Assembly (NCBI RefSeq): GCF_021155765.1
Contig: NC_060110.1
Span: forward strand, 3,720,001 to 3,784,000
DNA length: 64,000 nucleotides
Reading direction: 5' to 3'
DNA from: Diprion similis
Lineage: Eukaryota; Arthropoda; Insecta; Hymenoptera; Diprionidae
Below are positions 37,901 through 51,200 of the stretch, piece after piece (positions within the stretch are counted from its first letter, which is position 1; every line of letters begins with the position of its first letter). Under the pieces are notes generated by a model, which searched no databases, had not been told where the DNA came from, and saw only the letters and a list, made by a program, of their open reading frames with translations. Both the position numbers and the translations under genes were made by a program.

Positions 37901-40900
37901 TCTACAAAAAGTTTTTGTGTCATTTTACGATAAATGTACTCTTTTAAAAGTTATTTTGAGGTCAAAAATCAAACAAAGTACCTCAAATAACCTTTGAAAG
38001 AGTAGATTTATCGTAAAATGATAAAAACAATATTTTCTGGAGAGCGTTCAATTCCCTACAAAAATATATCTGTGAATTTTCTGTACGACGCGTCGTTACC
38101 TAGTTATGAATATCGGAAGGAGAAAAAATCATTTTCACCGTATTATTTTTATGGAAAATACAGTACAACTTAAAAAAAAAAAATAAATAAAAAATAATCG
38201 ATATTTTTTTATACAGTCTAACGTATACACTTGAATTTGTTCAGAGCGCAGAAAACATTGATAAATAATTATTATCTTTCTTTCGTAAATTTTATTCTCC
38301 AAATCACTATAAAATTATTCATTTAAATAATTCGACAAATATCGAACCAATCTACCCAAAATATAATTCGATGTTAATTATGCGAGAAGCTCCCTCAATT
38401 GGGAAATTTCAGAGATATGGTCGATCAAAAAAGAGAAGAAAAAAAAAACAAAAAACAAATACGACGAGACATCAACTAAGAAATGATGAATAATCAGTAG
38501 GTTGTTCGGTAAAATAAAATTTGTCTTGGTGAAGGTGTAGAAAGAAAAAAAAAAATAATGAAAAAACCAACGAAGAGTTGACGAACTGGGGTGGACACAA
38601 TAAACTTTTTTGACGTAATTCAAAAATCTACTCACAAGAGCCTGCGCATCTGGAGCAAGGTGTTGGTACGCTGTGTTAAGCTGCGTGAGGAGCTGGGCAC
38701 AAACGGGTTCGTTATCTCCGCTACTGCTGGCACTACTACTGCTAGACTCTACCATTGGATCTCTAGAGCTGGGTTCTGCAAATTGGAAGAAAAAAGCCTT
38801 GATATTACTTTGGATTTTTAAATTACACGTCTGTATCGCGGTTAATCAATCCTTTGAACCGCTTTCTGGACTTTTTTTGATGCATCAGTTTTAAAATTTT
38901 AGGTTGAAAGATTTAAATCCAATCTACGATTTTTGATCAAATTCGGTATCAACTTCCGGAACAAACTGCGGAAATAAATTGTTATGCACACAGACACATG
39001 CACATATATATGTATACACATTAGGGTGGTCCTTATTTAGGGGTCGGAAAAATTTTCTTAAATTATTGAAAAAAAATTTGTGTTGAGTTTGACGCCTTTA
39101 CGTCAACTGAAACACGTGCCTCTGGGTTCCAAAAGTTTTTAAATGTAAAATACATGTAGTTTTTATAACCAGTTGATTAGTTTTTTTATGATTTGTATAA
39201 ATTAAGAGACTGATATGAAACTTGGTGGAGTTGTTGTTATAATTATAAGGACAAACTATGAAAATTTAAAAATTTTACAATTATTGTTTCCTTAGGTATA
39301 TAAGCCTAAAAAAGTGATGCTTGTTGAGCTTACATAAAAAAAGAAATATATTATAAAATTATGATAAAATTTTGACATTTTCACGATTTTTTTTTTAATA
39401 TCATTAAAAACAATAACTCTGCCAAGTTTCAAATCGGTATCTTAATTTATACCAAAATTATGCAAATCGAAATAACTGCTTATAAAAAGTACATATATTT
39501 TATATTTAAAACTTTTAGAGCCTAGAGGCAGGTCTTCCGGTTGTCGTAGAGGGTTAAACCTTTACACAGATTTTTTTTAAATTATTTGGAACGCATCTGG
39601 GGCGCGTCCACGGATGTACCTATGGGGCATTCCACGTGTGATATACCTGACAAAAAGCCTGTATTTCAGTTACTGAAGTTAAAAATATGTGTATATTACT
39701 TGATTGAAGCGAATATTTAAATGCAAAAAATAAATTCTTTATTTTAAGAAGTGATATTAATAAGTTCCAGTGACTAAATGCTCTCATCTCTGTAATTGAA
39801 ATTCTTTTTCACGGTGATTGATCTATGTGAAGAGTATTCCTTTTCTTCCTAAAGTTAGATGTTCATAATTCTTCTGCTCATATTTTTGTGAATTACGATA
39901 CGAATAAAAGATTCTTAAATTTTGGATATGACTAAAAAAAATGACGAAGATTGAACTATAGAAAAAAAAAAAAAAAAAGAGAAAAGAAAAATAACTGTGG
40001 GTGACGTAAGTTAACAATACTAAGAAAAAAAGAATTTCGACTAAGGAAAATATATTTCAAGGTTAAGTGAACGATGAGAACTTCTTAAAATACAAGATTT
40101 ATTTTCTACTATGAAATATTTGTATAAGTTAAGTATAACATATTTATATACCTATAGCGGCTGATATGTTTAGTTTGCTATAGCCAAGAATATATTTGAT
40201 TATACCGGAATTTATTCGGGGCAGACACTGTAAGGATATCACTGATGAAAAAATGCTCCTTGAATCTTTCACCAGCCATCACCATTGTGGGATGGTAACG
40301 AATGTGTGGAAAAAATCATATCCAACAAGTAGTTACACGAGTGCTGCGCAATGTGGTTGCGTGTTTCATTTGATTGTCGAGATTGTTTAACACCGTGAAT
40401 TTGCGAGCACGCAACGAATCAACAACAATTGTTTGACCACGAAGATGGCACACGATACACAACCAATGAAGTAGATTGTAAATTTTAGCTCATAGGTGCC
40501 GGGTGTCAAGTGATGATTATTGCTCCAAGATATTTATTTGCGTCTCACTCTGCAACGTTCTTATACAATTTAGATACAATTTTTGAGTCTGAATATTTCT
40601 ATGAAAGAAAAAATTTGTCTTTTTGTATATTAAACATATTTTACGACCAAGGCTTATTCAGAGAACTAGTAACAAAAAATTAATTTTCCTATAAACTAAT
40701 AAATTTAAATTAATTGAAAATATGAAAGAACTTTAATAGCGGAGACAGAGAAAAATGCAAATTGAGAGCAATTTATTTAATATAAAAATATATTAAATTC
40801 CCAAAAAAAATTTCGTCTCAATATCTCTATACAGCTATAGTCATAAATAGTAAAAATTTATTGTTTGTCTACAACGAGAACGCGAACGGTGGCTAAAATA

Positions 40901-42275
40901 GCGTCCATATACCGTGTGTCCACGAGGAAAGTGCGCAGCTTATTATGCGCATGCGTTAAGTCTTTCAGATCTTATTGGATGACGCAATACCAGTTGCGAC
41001 TGTCAAAAAATGTCCCTAGGAGTCCCTAGTACAATCGTGTTTGGGGATTTGGATTTTGAACTTCAGAAAGAAAGAATTAAATGACAAGAAAGAAGTCAAT
41101 GAATAGTTGATAATTAATTCGCAGGTTTCGTTATAATTATTTGTTTTTGAACCACTTCATCGTGCCTATAACAACAAAATTTCACTTTTATAAATTCGCT
41201 ATTTCATAATGAGTTCTAAGGTTATGAAAATAAATGGGACTCACCGTCGTTCAGAGGTTTACTGGAACTGTTGAGCGTGACTAGATTTATATATCCGTTC
41301 AGACCGTTTTCTGAATTGAAATTATCCAAAGTCTGTGCGGAAGTCATATCCAGCGAGGTTCCCTCAAGAGGGCTGAAAATTGCCGAGTTTTCCAATGGAT
41401 TGAACATTTGACCTGGTGGCGGACTCGGTGTCAGAAGTGGACAATCTGACGTCTCTTCATCCTGTCAAGAACAGTTCACGGTTTAAAATCAGGTGAAGAA
41501 AACGACACATTCAATAAAATCAAAGTCTCCGATGAATTGTATAAAGTTGTTATTTAATGTTAGTCTCTTGTAACTTATAAACAGTTAGAAAAGATTATTC
41601 GATTATGAAATTGTTCGTTTAACATATATAACAAAATATTGAAATCATCAAAGCTTTACTGCATGTGTGACGTGCGAGGTTTTTACTTGTTTTTTTCTCG
41701 GCGAAAATAAATGTCTACTTGAAATCGCGTCTCTTTTCCAAAGGAATTTTGAGAAAATGTCCAAAAAATGATGATTAAAAAAATTTTTTTTGTTTTTTTT
41801 TGTTCATTTTTACTTTTTACTTTTTCTAATCAATTCGAAGGAATTTTTTATATCGTTGACGTTTAATTTTTGAAGTAAACTGCAAAACTACTTGAGCCAA
41901 AGTATAAATTCATAAATTTATAAACCTACAGTGAGGATTTGTCACGAAAGAAAGAAAAGCAATTTCGATCGATTCTCTTCTTCCAACGCTCGATTAACGA
42001 GGTCTGATTAAATTGGGGTCAACGTTCAAGCAAACTACACGATAATATTCATGGGAAGTAACTACTGCACTCGATCACCATGATTGGGACTGAAACTTGA
42101 AACTGTGGCGCAACGCGAAATACACGAAATAATGCTTTGAAAAATCTTTATTATATTTACTACATAATTGAAAGATTGAACTCACCCGAGGCAAAAGCTC
42201 CTGTGAACTAGGCGACGCTAGTAGATCACCTGGCAGCACCACGGAGAGCAGACCTTCTGGTTTCTGGATGTTCAT
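31907..42275 (-). CDS. CD98 heavy chain (SLC3A2/4F2hc-like), amino-acid transporter subunit
   Basis: Seven coding exons on the minus strand: 42275-42186, 41461-41245, 38775-38636, 35976-35783, 34585-33550, 32585-32323, 32132-31907. Phases agree throughout (721 residues). The heavy chain is a type II membrane glycoprotein that carries SLC7 light chains to the plasma membrane. Residues 1-174 are cytosolic and acidic/Ser-rich; the membrane span is about 189-210; C215, just outside it, matches the cysteine that disulphide-bonds the light chain. The ectodomain is glycosidase-like (WWQGSVFYEIFPASYQES, GIGDLKGITNRLDYL, FYGDE-IGMLN) but glycosidase regions I, II and IV are degraded (DLPLHP; GVDGFYLKGLEHL; HWSVGG), as expected of a non-enzymatic SLC3. 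At least seven N-glycosylation sequons. Exons 4-7 are secure; the three upstream exons are joined on phase alone and could be isoform-specific. Exon 4 could instead begin at 35964. Confidence 0.85.
35025..35556. repeat. 532-bp near-perfect inverted repeat in a CD98hc intron
   Basis: Two arms of about 250 bp (35025-35277 and 35304-35556) surround a 26-bp centre. Matching blocks run the full length, for example AAATTGGCCAAATTTTCACA with its reverse TGTGAAAATTTGGTCAATTT, AAATCTCATTTTGGCGACA, and CCGGTAA at the tip. Identity between arms is high by eye (near 90%). It lies in the intron between the transmembrane exon and the first ectodomain exon, so it would be transcribed as a long double-stranded stem. 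Confidence 0.85.
36000..37802. other. CD98hc intron 3, upstream part
   Basis: AT-rich intron without a recognised exon. An 87-codon plus-strand frame at 37514-37777 begins with a plausible start but is low-complexity after residue 50 and shows no domain; I do not call it a gene. Confidence 0.4.
37803..38141. repeat. 339-bp inverted repeat in CD98hc intron 3
   Basis: Arms of about 155 bp (37803-37958 and 37986-38141). Shared blocks include ATAACTAG, CGTACAGAAAATTCA (GTACAGAAAATTCA on the left), ATTTTTGTAGGGAATTGAAC and TCATTTTACGATAAAT. Arms are about 80-85% alike by eye. Different family from the 35-kb palindrome. Confidence 0.8.
39058..39591. repeat. 534-bp diverged inverted repeat in CD98hc intron 2
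   Basis: Left arm 39058-39245 and right arm about 39400-39591. Blocks such as TATAAATTAAGA, GAAACTTGG, CATGTAGTTTTTATAA / TATGTACTTTTTATAA and GTGCCTCTGGG / CTGCCTCTAGG pair. The flank at 39027 reads GGGTGGTCCTTATTTAGGGG, a start commonly seen on palindromic repeats. Third long palindrome in this gene and the most diverged. Confidence 0.7.
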
Positions 42276-43490
42276 TTCTATGCAGAAAAAGAGCGAGACA
42301 TATATTTTACTTTGTTTGTAATGGATGCATCGGCAAGGAGAGTATCAGACTTATACGTATATATAATGGATTCTAGTAAAACTATTAGGGTTGTTTCCTT
42401 GGCCTAAAACATGAAGCCTGCGATGTGGAGTTTGATCCAATAATTAATTTACGCCTAAAACAATTGGATCAAATGTGTGAGTAAATAATTCACCTATAAA
42501 AAATAATGCGACGTTAGGTTAGTCTTGTTTCACAAATTCTAGGCAGATCGTGATTTTGAATTTTGGTATTTTATCACATCTGAACTTTTTTGGTTACATT
42601 TATTAATACGCGTATGTATAAATCGTATTACTGGATGTTTACTGATGTCTTAGATTTTTAAAAATACTATCCTGTACAATTTTTGGTGTTTAAGAAGTTT
42701 CAATTTCGAAATAAGTCACTTTCCACGGAATTTTATTTCAATCGTTGAACTTTGAAATCTTGGACCTCACTTAAATCATTGATGAAGTTTGATTTTCGAA
42801 GATTTAAAAAAATGGATTAGAAAAGATAATTTATTTAACCCTGAAAAATTTGTAGATTATTTTTAAAAATCAGAGTAATCAAAAAAATCATCTAAGGTCG
42901 TTAAGACAACGAGTTGATCGTTCAGTTCGTTCGTATCAGTTGGCAGTGTCAAAATACGAAAAACTAAATTTACTAAACTCACCAAATATGTAAAAGTATC
43001 TACAATTTCACTCATTGATAAAAATTACTGTTTTACTCTGGCTTTTCTTTTCTTTTCTTTTTTTTTTTCTATTCTATGAAATGACATAATTTTTTCAATT
43101 CGAAGTAAAACTTTTCTTCAACCATGTTTGGTGAATTGAAGATATTTTATTTTCATGTGCATACAGGTAACCCATAATGCACTGTAGTTACAGTGTGTAA
43201 TTGGTTAGTTGGTTATAGTCTAGATTATTATAGCATTGGCACTGCTATAGATTATGCATTCCAATGGAATTGGGTCACGACGCGACGCTCTGCCGCATCT
43301 GAAACAAAACTCATTATCAAAACTCAATCGAATTTTGATCAGTGAATCTCCGGACTCGAGTCTCGCCGGAGGTCTTCGATAAACCGAGCAATCCTATTGA
43401 GATTCCGAAGCCCATACGTACTAGAATCTTCAATTACTTCGTTAACGATCGCTACTTTCGGTTTACGATCACGTATTTATATTATAACAC

Positions 43491-43594
43491 TTTCTTTTTT
43501 TTTTTTTTTTTTTGTATTTCTCGCTGTTACTTTCGTCGCGTTTTTACTTGGTGTCATTAACACTGAAGAGAATAAAAAAAAAAAAAAAAAAAAA
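43491..43594. repeat. T-run and A-run pair (hairpin) in the CD98hc 5' intron
   Basis: About 18 T (43496-43513) and about 21 A (43573-43593) face each other across a 60-bp, CpG-containing spacer. They could fold back on each other. It may be two opposed retroposon tails or simple repeats. Confidence 0.6.
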
Positions 43595-45538
43595 ATCACG
43601 AAACAAGGCGATAAAGAAATCCGTCATTAAAATTCTTGCGATTTTCATCGTCTGATAAGAAAAACCGGAATTTCGGAAACGATGAATTACAAATTTTCTA
43701 AGGGTATATATTCAAATGGTTCCCAATATTTTCGAACCCAAAAAAGAAATCAGTATCGGATCAAAAACACCTATAACGATGAGATTCATTATTGTACATA
43801 TTCTAAGTACAAAATCCCTTTCTTCAATATTGTTAATAAGCTTGTATTGATCGGATTTACTCAAATTCATTTCTATCGCATAACAGTCATGGTGTTTCAT
43901 CCTTTTTCACTATCATTGGAGCTAATCACCTTTTAAACAGTATTTTCCCTTCTCCTAACTTTTCATTCAGACGGTCCGTCAGTCGTTTTATCACTTCGGT
44001 GCATCAAATTCATGTGATTATCTGAAGCGCAGATAAAACACTTGGTTTCGTTAGGCACGAGTCACGAGTGAGCAAAAGTGCAAGGCAAGGTAATAAGAGT
44101 AGCTGCAAGCATATGAGTATGTCGAAGACGAACATGAGCCACATAACACCAACATCAACAAAAAGTCGATTAAAAGCTGTGCCCTACAGTCCTCGTTCCA
44201 CAATCGAGTTTGCAAGGTGAATGTGTGACTCGTATCTAACCTTGGCTTAAACTTGGGTGGAAGTTGCATTTGAAAAAAAAACGAAGAAACGCTTTGAGTT
44301 CTAAATCGTCCAAAATTTTTCTAGGTTAAAAAAACAGAGGATGACTTGACGTGGGTGATTGACGAGTACAGTCTGAGCAGGAAATGGAATTGTTTGAGAA
44401 GTTGTCTGCTCCTTAGTGTCCACAAATACTCATATCTGCTCATGAATGATCGCCATAATGCACCGCATGGGGTATTCTTAGTCGATCTGTGGACTGCAGG
44501 CTCTGTGTTCAAAAAACGATCGACGCATTATTTAAGCGCCAAGACAGGTGGACTCACATTGTGAAAGTTAATGACTGTCGGATGAGCGTTTGTCACGGGA
44601 TTAAGAAGTCTTGAATTCGTCACGTGCCCAGGAGCCTAAATACACTGATGTTAGTCCGTTACGTTGGTATGCTTTTTGGCAATCGTGCAAAACGGATGAG
44701 TGACGTTAATCATGAAGTCGCATGCTGTGTGTGCAGATCGGTCATATGAGCACGTGAAGCGAATGTTAATTTGGTTGTTAAATGTTGCATAGAAGATAAT
44801 AAGTATTATATCTAGATCCAGATAAGATCGTTGGTGTAGAAATGTTTCTTTAAATGAGATCAAAGATAGTTTCTCTGTTTTTATTGTTACTGTGGAAGAT
44901 AAGATTATCCTTATTTTCATTTGGATAATTCAAAATATGAGTATAAAAAATAGGGAAACAGAAGGGTGTGATTTATAATGTCACTGAGAAAAAAAGAATT
45001 GTAGAGGCAATGGAATATTTGATCCGATCTACTTGGGATCATAAATTTTATGAAAGAACGTAAGATTTGCAGGAATTAAAAAAAAATTTAATTCTAGCAA
45101 TAAAATGTTTATTTGTATCAATAGCGAGGAAATGATTTAATCGATTGAGTAATTCTACAATTTAGCGCACTGCATTAAGAAAAAATTTCTTTCAGAAAGA
45201 CGGTTTAATTGAATTATTCATTTTTACGGAATAACATCCAAGTATCGACTTCAAATGGCGTCTCCAATATTTCAGTCAACAGTTTATTCTAACGTTATAC
45301 TGCAGATGGAGATCAAGATGAAAGGAAAATATATTATTAAGGGTATTATTTAAATTGATATGTTTTTAAACATAAAAAGAGCAAATAATTCTTGTTGGTT
45401 GAACTGTAAATTATACTTATACTAAAAAATTCATTTACAAACTGTATGGTTTCACTAAACCCTCAAATCACGCAACGCAACCTCACTTTTCATCTTTAAA
45501 ATTAATTACATTTTTATTCCATTCAGTGTCACAGTGAG

Positions 45539-45790
45539 TTTTTTTTTTTTTTTTTGACGATACATACTTTTCAGAAATATTATTAATTAACATAAATTTA
45601 TCCACAGTAGTCCTCCCATTAGATCCGGAGGTAAAATTAACGATTTCAATTCTACTGTTCGACCCATGGCTTGGGCAGCCCGAATTTCTGGTACTAGATA
45701 CTTGTCGTATTTCTCGGATAGAGCAGGTGCATCGAATGAGAGGGAATTCGTTCTTTGGCACTGGTACAACCGTGCTTCCGAGCTATTCTA
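45539..45790 (-). pseudogene. Possible processed retroposed fragment of unknown origin
   Basis: On the minus strand an open frame of over 60 codons (SLSFDAPALSEKYDKYLVPE, then IRAAQAMGRTVELKSLILPP) ends at a stop near 45587, followed by about 30 bases and an A-tail of 17 (45539-45555 as T on the plus strand). Open frame plus short tail plus poly(A) is the layout of a retroposed mRNA or of the 3' end of a non-LTR element. I do not recognise the protein and found no clear target duplication. It lies in the 5' intron of CD98hc in the same orientation. Confidence 0.3.
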
Positions 45791-47639
45791 CGCTTTTCGT
45801 TGGTGTGGCTGTTTACCCAAGTCCACGTCGAATTATAAAGGTATTGTTATTTTAATCGCACCGGACAAAAATGGCGTTTGGTATACAGATACTGCGACGT
45901 TGATACAAATAAAGTACCAATGCAGCTATATCGGTTGGCGCTAAAAAACTTTCCTGATTCTAACAAATACAAGCTTCAAATTGCACGTACAAGGAAACTG
46001 TCTGATTTTGAATTTGAATACATGATATAGAATTTAAAAAATTTTTCATTCAAAAGCAAAGGACCCGATACATAGAAATCAGAATTTTTATGTGACTGTA
46101 ATCTAGCTTTTTTAAGACTCTTTTCTGCAATACCGTTGAAACACTGTTTTACCACGTTAGTTCACTCGATTATTCCATTCTTTAAGATCACACTGATACA
46201 ACAACGTTCAATCTACAAACGGCAATCTACAAATTGGCTGTTGAAAAACAAAACCTGGTTCAGTAAAATCGACTGAATCTATCTCTCTTGCACTCATATA
46301 GGAAAATTATTCTAGCTTGCAGAGATAATAATTGGATACGTAGTCGACGTGCGATAATCTCGTAATTAAATTGACAAAAAGTATCGATTCACCAGTCTGT
46401 TGAAGGGCCTAGAAATCGTCACTCCTCACGCTTCCGTAACGCGTAGTCACAAACCAGAGTACATAGACTTGTGTCTCATCTGCATCAACAGTTGTCAACG
46501 ACGTGTATTTTTAGCTGCAATACGTTCAAACGTAGTCAGCAGCCTGTCAAGGTCGATAATTGAGCAGAAACGGTCCGTGCAATATATTGCATCATAGTAA
46601 AGTGCAATCATCGAGAACATTTATTAATTACTTCAATGCCTTAACTGCCACACGAAAGAATTCAAAATTTTGCGAAGTTTCTTTACCAATTGAGCGAACG
46701 AGATGCTCAAAAATTTGAAGAGAGTTTCTAAATTTCTCTGTATTCAAGCGTTTTTTACACGGTTTAAACTCGTAGGAAAAAACGTAAATTTGGAATTTTC
46801 GGATTGCCTGATATTCAGTGAACTCTGATAAAGCAAAACGTATTAATACTTTCTAAATTCAACCCCTTCGACGTTGTTAAAAAATGACAAGGCGGTGATT
46901 TTTTCTCTGAGTTTTGTTATAATCAAATTAAAACGATTTTAGAAAGAAAGAAATTTTTAAAAACAATCCCAGCTTTACATCCGCGAAGATATCGATGTAA
47001 ATCAGTAAATATCATCATCGTCATCATCATCGTCAGTTTTTATTATTGTGCACGATAATTTTAGACAAAACAGAATTTTCTGTTCAAATAATCCTTACAA
47101 TCGCAGAGGAAAAAAATTTGCAACAGGAGAAAAATAAACATAAAACATTGGATAATAAAATCTAATCAAAAACCTTAAACCAACTGTCACAAATCAAAAC
47201 AATCAAGGTTAGTGAAAATAGATAAACAATAAAGCATAAGTAAAGTAAAATAAATTAAGAACACAGAGAAGCAAGTACACGTACAATAAAGTTATGAAAT
47301 TCACATATGCAGCATTGAAGAAAACGATTAGGCGTATAAATCTTCTGTTGAAAATTTCTACGACTACAAATTTTGCCAGAAATTGAAACATTTCGTATTA
47401 TTTCGTACAAAATTGTATACCTATATGCACAGTTTTTCGTAGAGAATTATTAATTTACTTTTAAAAAATACTAGCTTGTGCATGTCTCACTGAAAAAATA
47501 ACAATTTTCATGAAAAATCTTCAAATTTTTAATGAGAAACTATACATATTTAAAATTTTTGTCAAAAACAATTTTTCGCAATGTCCCAATTTCCCAAAAA
47601 AATTCTTTAAAAAACCTAAAAATCATTTTCACCAGGCGA

Positions 47640-48240
47640 GAGGCTTGCACAAGATCCTTACATCACGCGGCGCACAACACACACTTACCGGAGTCTAAAT
47701 TCTCGCCGGTAGCCACGTGAGGATCACGTCACACGGTATCGTCGGGACTAAGTTGAAGCTCGATTTTGGGAATTGTGCGACGATCACGCGCTCTGTGTGG
47801 GACCCCTCGAGTCTCCGGAAGTCTCGATTCCGGTTCCGGTTCCTGCCTCGCAAGCCAGGTGCTTCCTGCCTTCTTCGACCTTCGGGCACGTGATTCGACC
47901 CTTCGGAGGACGACGAACGCCGGGTTTTTGCCGGCAAGCTTTAGGGGTGTCGAGTGACTTTGGCTAGATCACGGTTACCCCGACGATCGTAATTTCGGAA
48001 GATCGGTGGGTGCCTCGTCTCGTCTCGTAGATCCTTCTGACGAGCGTCCGCGTCAGTGTCGTCGCGCGTATAACACCTACGCGGATATATTTAGCTTCGC
48101 CTCGAGTCTGACCGACACTCGCAAAGCTTGCGAACCTCGCGCCCCCTGGAAAAAGCTCCGAGACGCCGGCGATCTGCTGCGTCGCCACGCTGCGCCGCTA
48201 GATCAATACGCGAATTCGTTCGGCGCATAGTTTAAGCGGC
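47640..48240 (-). promoter_or_regulatory. CpG-rich promoter and non-coding first exon of CD98hc
   Basis: A 600-bp GC- and CpG-rich island stands out from AT-rich surroundings. On the minus strand it ends in a good donor, GACTCCG|gtaagtg, at 47689/47688. This fits a 5' UTR exon spliced to the exon at 42277 (acceptor ctgcatag|AAATGAAC), whose ATG is the first in frame: reading back into this exon there is a stop before any ATG. Long open frames on both strands here result from GC content. Upstream limit of the exon is not determined. Confidence 0.55.
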
Positions 48241-51200
48241 TCGAATATCGGGCTGGATTGGATTTGAACCTGTGTGGGATTTACACATTTGTTAGCCAGT
48301 TAGATATTCGAATTTACCGCCAGCAGGATATTTAAATTTTGCCGCCAAAAGATTATTCAAATTTTGCCGCCATTACCGAACTCTACGATTTTTTGTCAAT
48401 AAAATTTTAACTTTATGATTTGTGTACTATCGTCCTAATTACATCACCTTTTTCTCGTAATTAATATGATTTTGAACTAGGAGATCGATGTGTCAGTTCC
48501 TAGATTATTTTAAGAAATAGTTTTTCGTTATATTTCTAAGCTAATAAAAACTCAATGATGTACTATCCGGAAAAAAATTATCACGACTAAGCAATAGTGC
48601 GATTATTAAATATTATTGTTTCAAATAGTAAAATTATGCTTTTAATATTTAATTGAAAATATTTATTATACAAATGGTAAAATTTATAATCTATGCTTAG
48701 AAAAGTAATATTTGAACGCAGAATATTATCGCGAAATTTTATGCTGCAGGAGATTTGAACGTTGTAGTTCTGGTCGGAAACACGTGAAAGTACAAAATTA
48801 CTTATGTTACTAATATTAACACTAGTAGACACCTGCTTTTATTGGCTATTATTGTTTTATAGGCCATCGGGCTAGATCAGATACTAGACGGAGAGAACAG
48901 AGTCGTTGAATCAACTAAATGTGCGTTCATGGGTGTTGAAGTGAATATTCAATTGTGTCAATTCAAGATCTTTTGGTCTAACAAAATGTTTAGTTGATTT
49001 AAATAGTTCAAGAACTTTGCATCGTTCAAATTCGGATAAAAAATATGAGAGAACTTTGCTCTTCAAATTATCATAATCAGAAAGCTACGGTTTAATAAAT
49101 TTCATTTTTTTAGATGCGAAAATCTTGAAGGTATTACAAAAGCCATGAGATCTGAATTAAGTTTTTAAATTTCGAAATCTGTTATTTAATAAGAAATGTT
49201 TTCAATACAAATTGAATTCGGAGCAACAAAAAATCTTCATACATTTTGAATCACTACGATCAGTAATTGAGATTGTAGGATTCACACATTGAGAAAAAAA
49301 ATCAAACTCACTCGAACTTGGCCTATACTTCACTTGAAATTGGCCTATAAATCGTGGCTTCTACTTCTATGTTATTCTTTACCGTCTGTCATTATGTTTA
49401 TCCGTTGATAACGAAAATATGGAGAAAATATTTCTTCATATTCTGAATTCACGGAATACTACAAAGCTTCTGAGCAAAGTGCAAAAAAGAAATATTTCTA
49501 ACGATCGAGCAGCTTTTCGTGGTGAACGCCCGATAATAGGCAACTGTTCATGCATGCGCGCGAGCAATGAGCATTCACAAATGTTTCAAATGATAACTAG
49601 ATAAAAATGTTATTTGTATTTTATTTAATTCCAATTACAAAATACAGACATGTGATTTACCTTTCATGCACCTGTAATTACATATGACAAATTGAAATTG
49701 ATTGATTTTCGATTTGTGGGTTTGTAATGTTACTACAAGAGATTATCACACATATACATATATTGACAGACGAATGTCCTGAATCGAGTATAATATTCAA
49801 GTTTAAATTGACAGTAATGTAATAGAAATAATTCCGTAGAATGTAAGAATTATTAAAAAAAAAACTTTGCGAAACGGAAGGTTGAATAAACCATAAATTT
49901 CAAGGCATACATATTTCTATTAATTACAACTTCATTTATTGTATACAGAAATTTACAGGAGAGCTTATAACGCACACTATGATGAGCTTTTTGACAATAA
50001 ACGTGGAAATTGATGGGCTGTCCGAAATTTTACTGGTACGTATAATATTACGTTTCTAATTGGTGTGGGTAAGTGTGCCAATTACAAGAACAAAGATCGA
50101 AATTGCGGACACTTGAGCCATCAGGTTATTATTTCATGATTTCAGCGTTACTTATCTGCACACTCAAAAATGGATTACAATTAATTATTGATACACCCGA
50201 AAAATGATCAGCAAATAATTCATACCCAATACAAATATTCATATTTTATACGGTAGTTCAAGTTTTCGGTTTAATGTATGGTATGAAAAAACTTGAAGAA
50301 AATCTGCACGTTTCAGCACAATTTTTATGTCACCTGTTATTTTCATAGAACTCAGAGATAAAAAAATAATTATTACCATCATCCGAATAAAGAACAACCG
50401 TTCAGATGCTTTGGAAATGGATCATCTTGAAGAATTATTCGTTTGACTAAAGTGAACTGATTTGGTCTTTCTACAAAATTTTTGAGTACATCATTTGAAA
50501 TGTGTAACCTGGCCTTGCGGAGCCGAATGCAATCAAACTAAAAGCGGTTATCGTTTAACGCTTGCAATCAGCCTAAACGTTTCAACGATGACCTTTGCGA
50601 TTGCATGCAGCAATGATCTGGAAGTTTGCGGTTTCAAGTTAACTCGATCATGCAGTGTGATTTGATTGAATCTTGCTAAGAAACATTGTCAAAATGTTTT
50701 GCAAATCAGATATTATAGTTACACTTTCTTCAGTGCTTGTAACGAGTCACAGTCCAATATCACAATTATTTTCCATAAAACAACACCAATAAAAAACGAT
50801 ATCATTTCAAGTTTCAACAATACTTAATCAACATCGTAAATTCTGTTTTCACCTTCAGTATTTTATTGCAGAAGATCGAGTTACTGCGTTACGAAAAATA
50901 AAACTGCAGAAATTTCCATCGTGAAATTATTATTAGCAAGTTTATGTTTGTTTCATTCTTTTGCATAAAAGTGCTCGCTGTATACTTGTTGGTTAAGTTT
51001 GACTTGATGTAAATTTGTTCAATTTCATTTATTTACACACAACGTAACCGAAAATAAATTTATCGATATAATTTGTTTTCGCATTTTTTTTTTGATCATT
51101 AAACAAATTTCATTATTATTCTGCACATGCCGTTCAATTATTTTTTAAATAGAATATATCTATGTACACTACTACACTGCTAAGTATATGTAGGTACACT

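Noticed and set aside
43275-43298. Possible CD98hc 5' exon with a seven-codon uORF (acceptor tttcag|ATGCGG)
   Set aside because: The acceptor is good but no convincing donor follows, so I did not call an exon.
47695-48230. Several open frames on both strands in the CpG island
   Set aside because: High GC removes stop codons; no family signature. Treated as promoter and 5' UTR of CD98hc.
48235-48315. Possible tRNA on the minus strand (B-box-like GGTTCAAATCC)
   Set aside because: No acceptor, D or anticodon stem could be formed around it.
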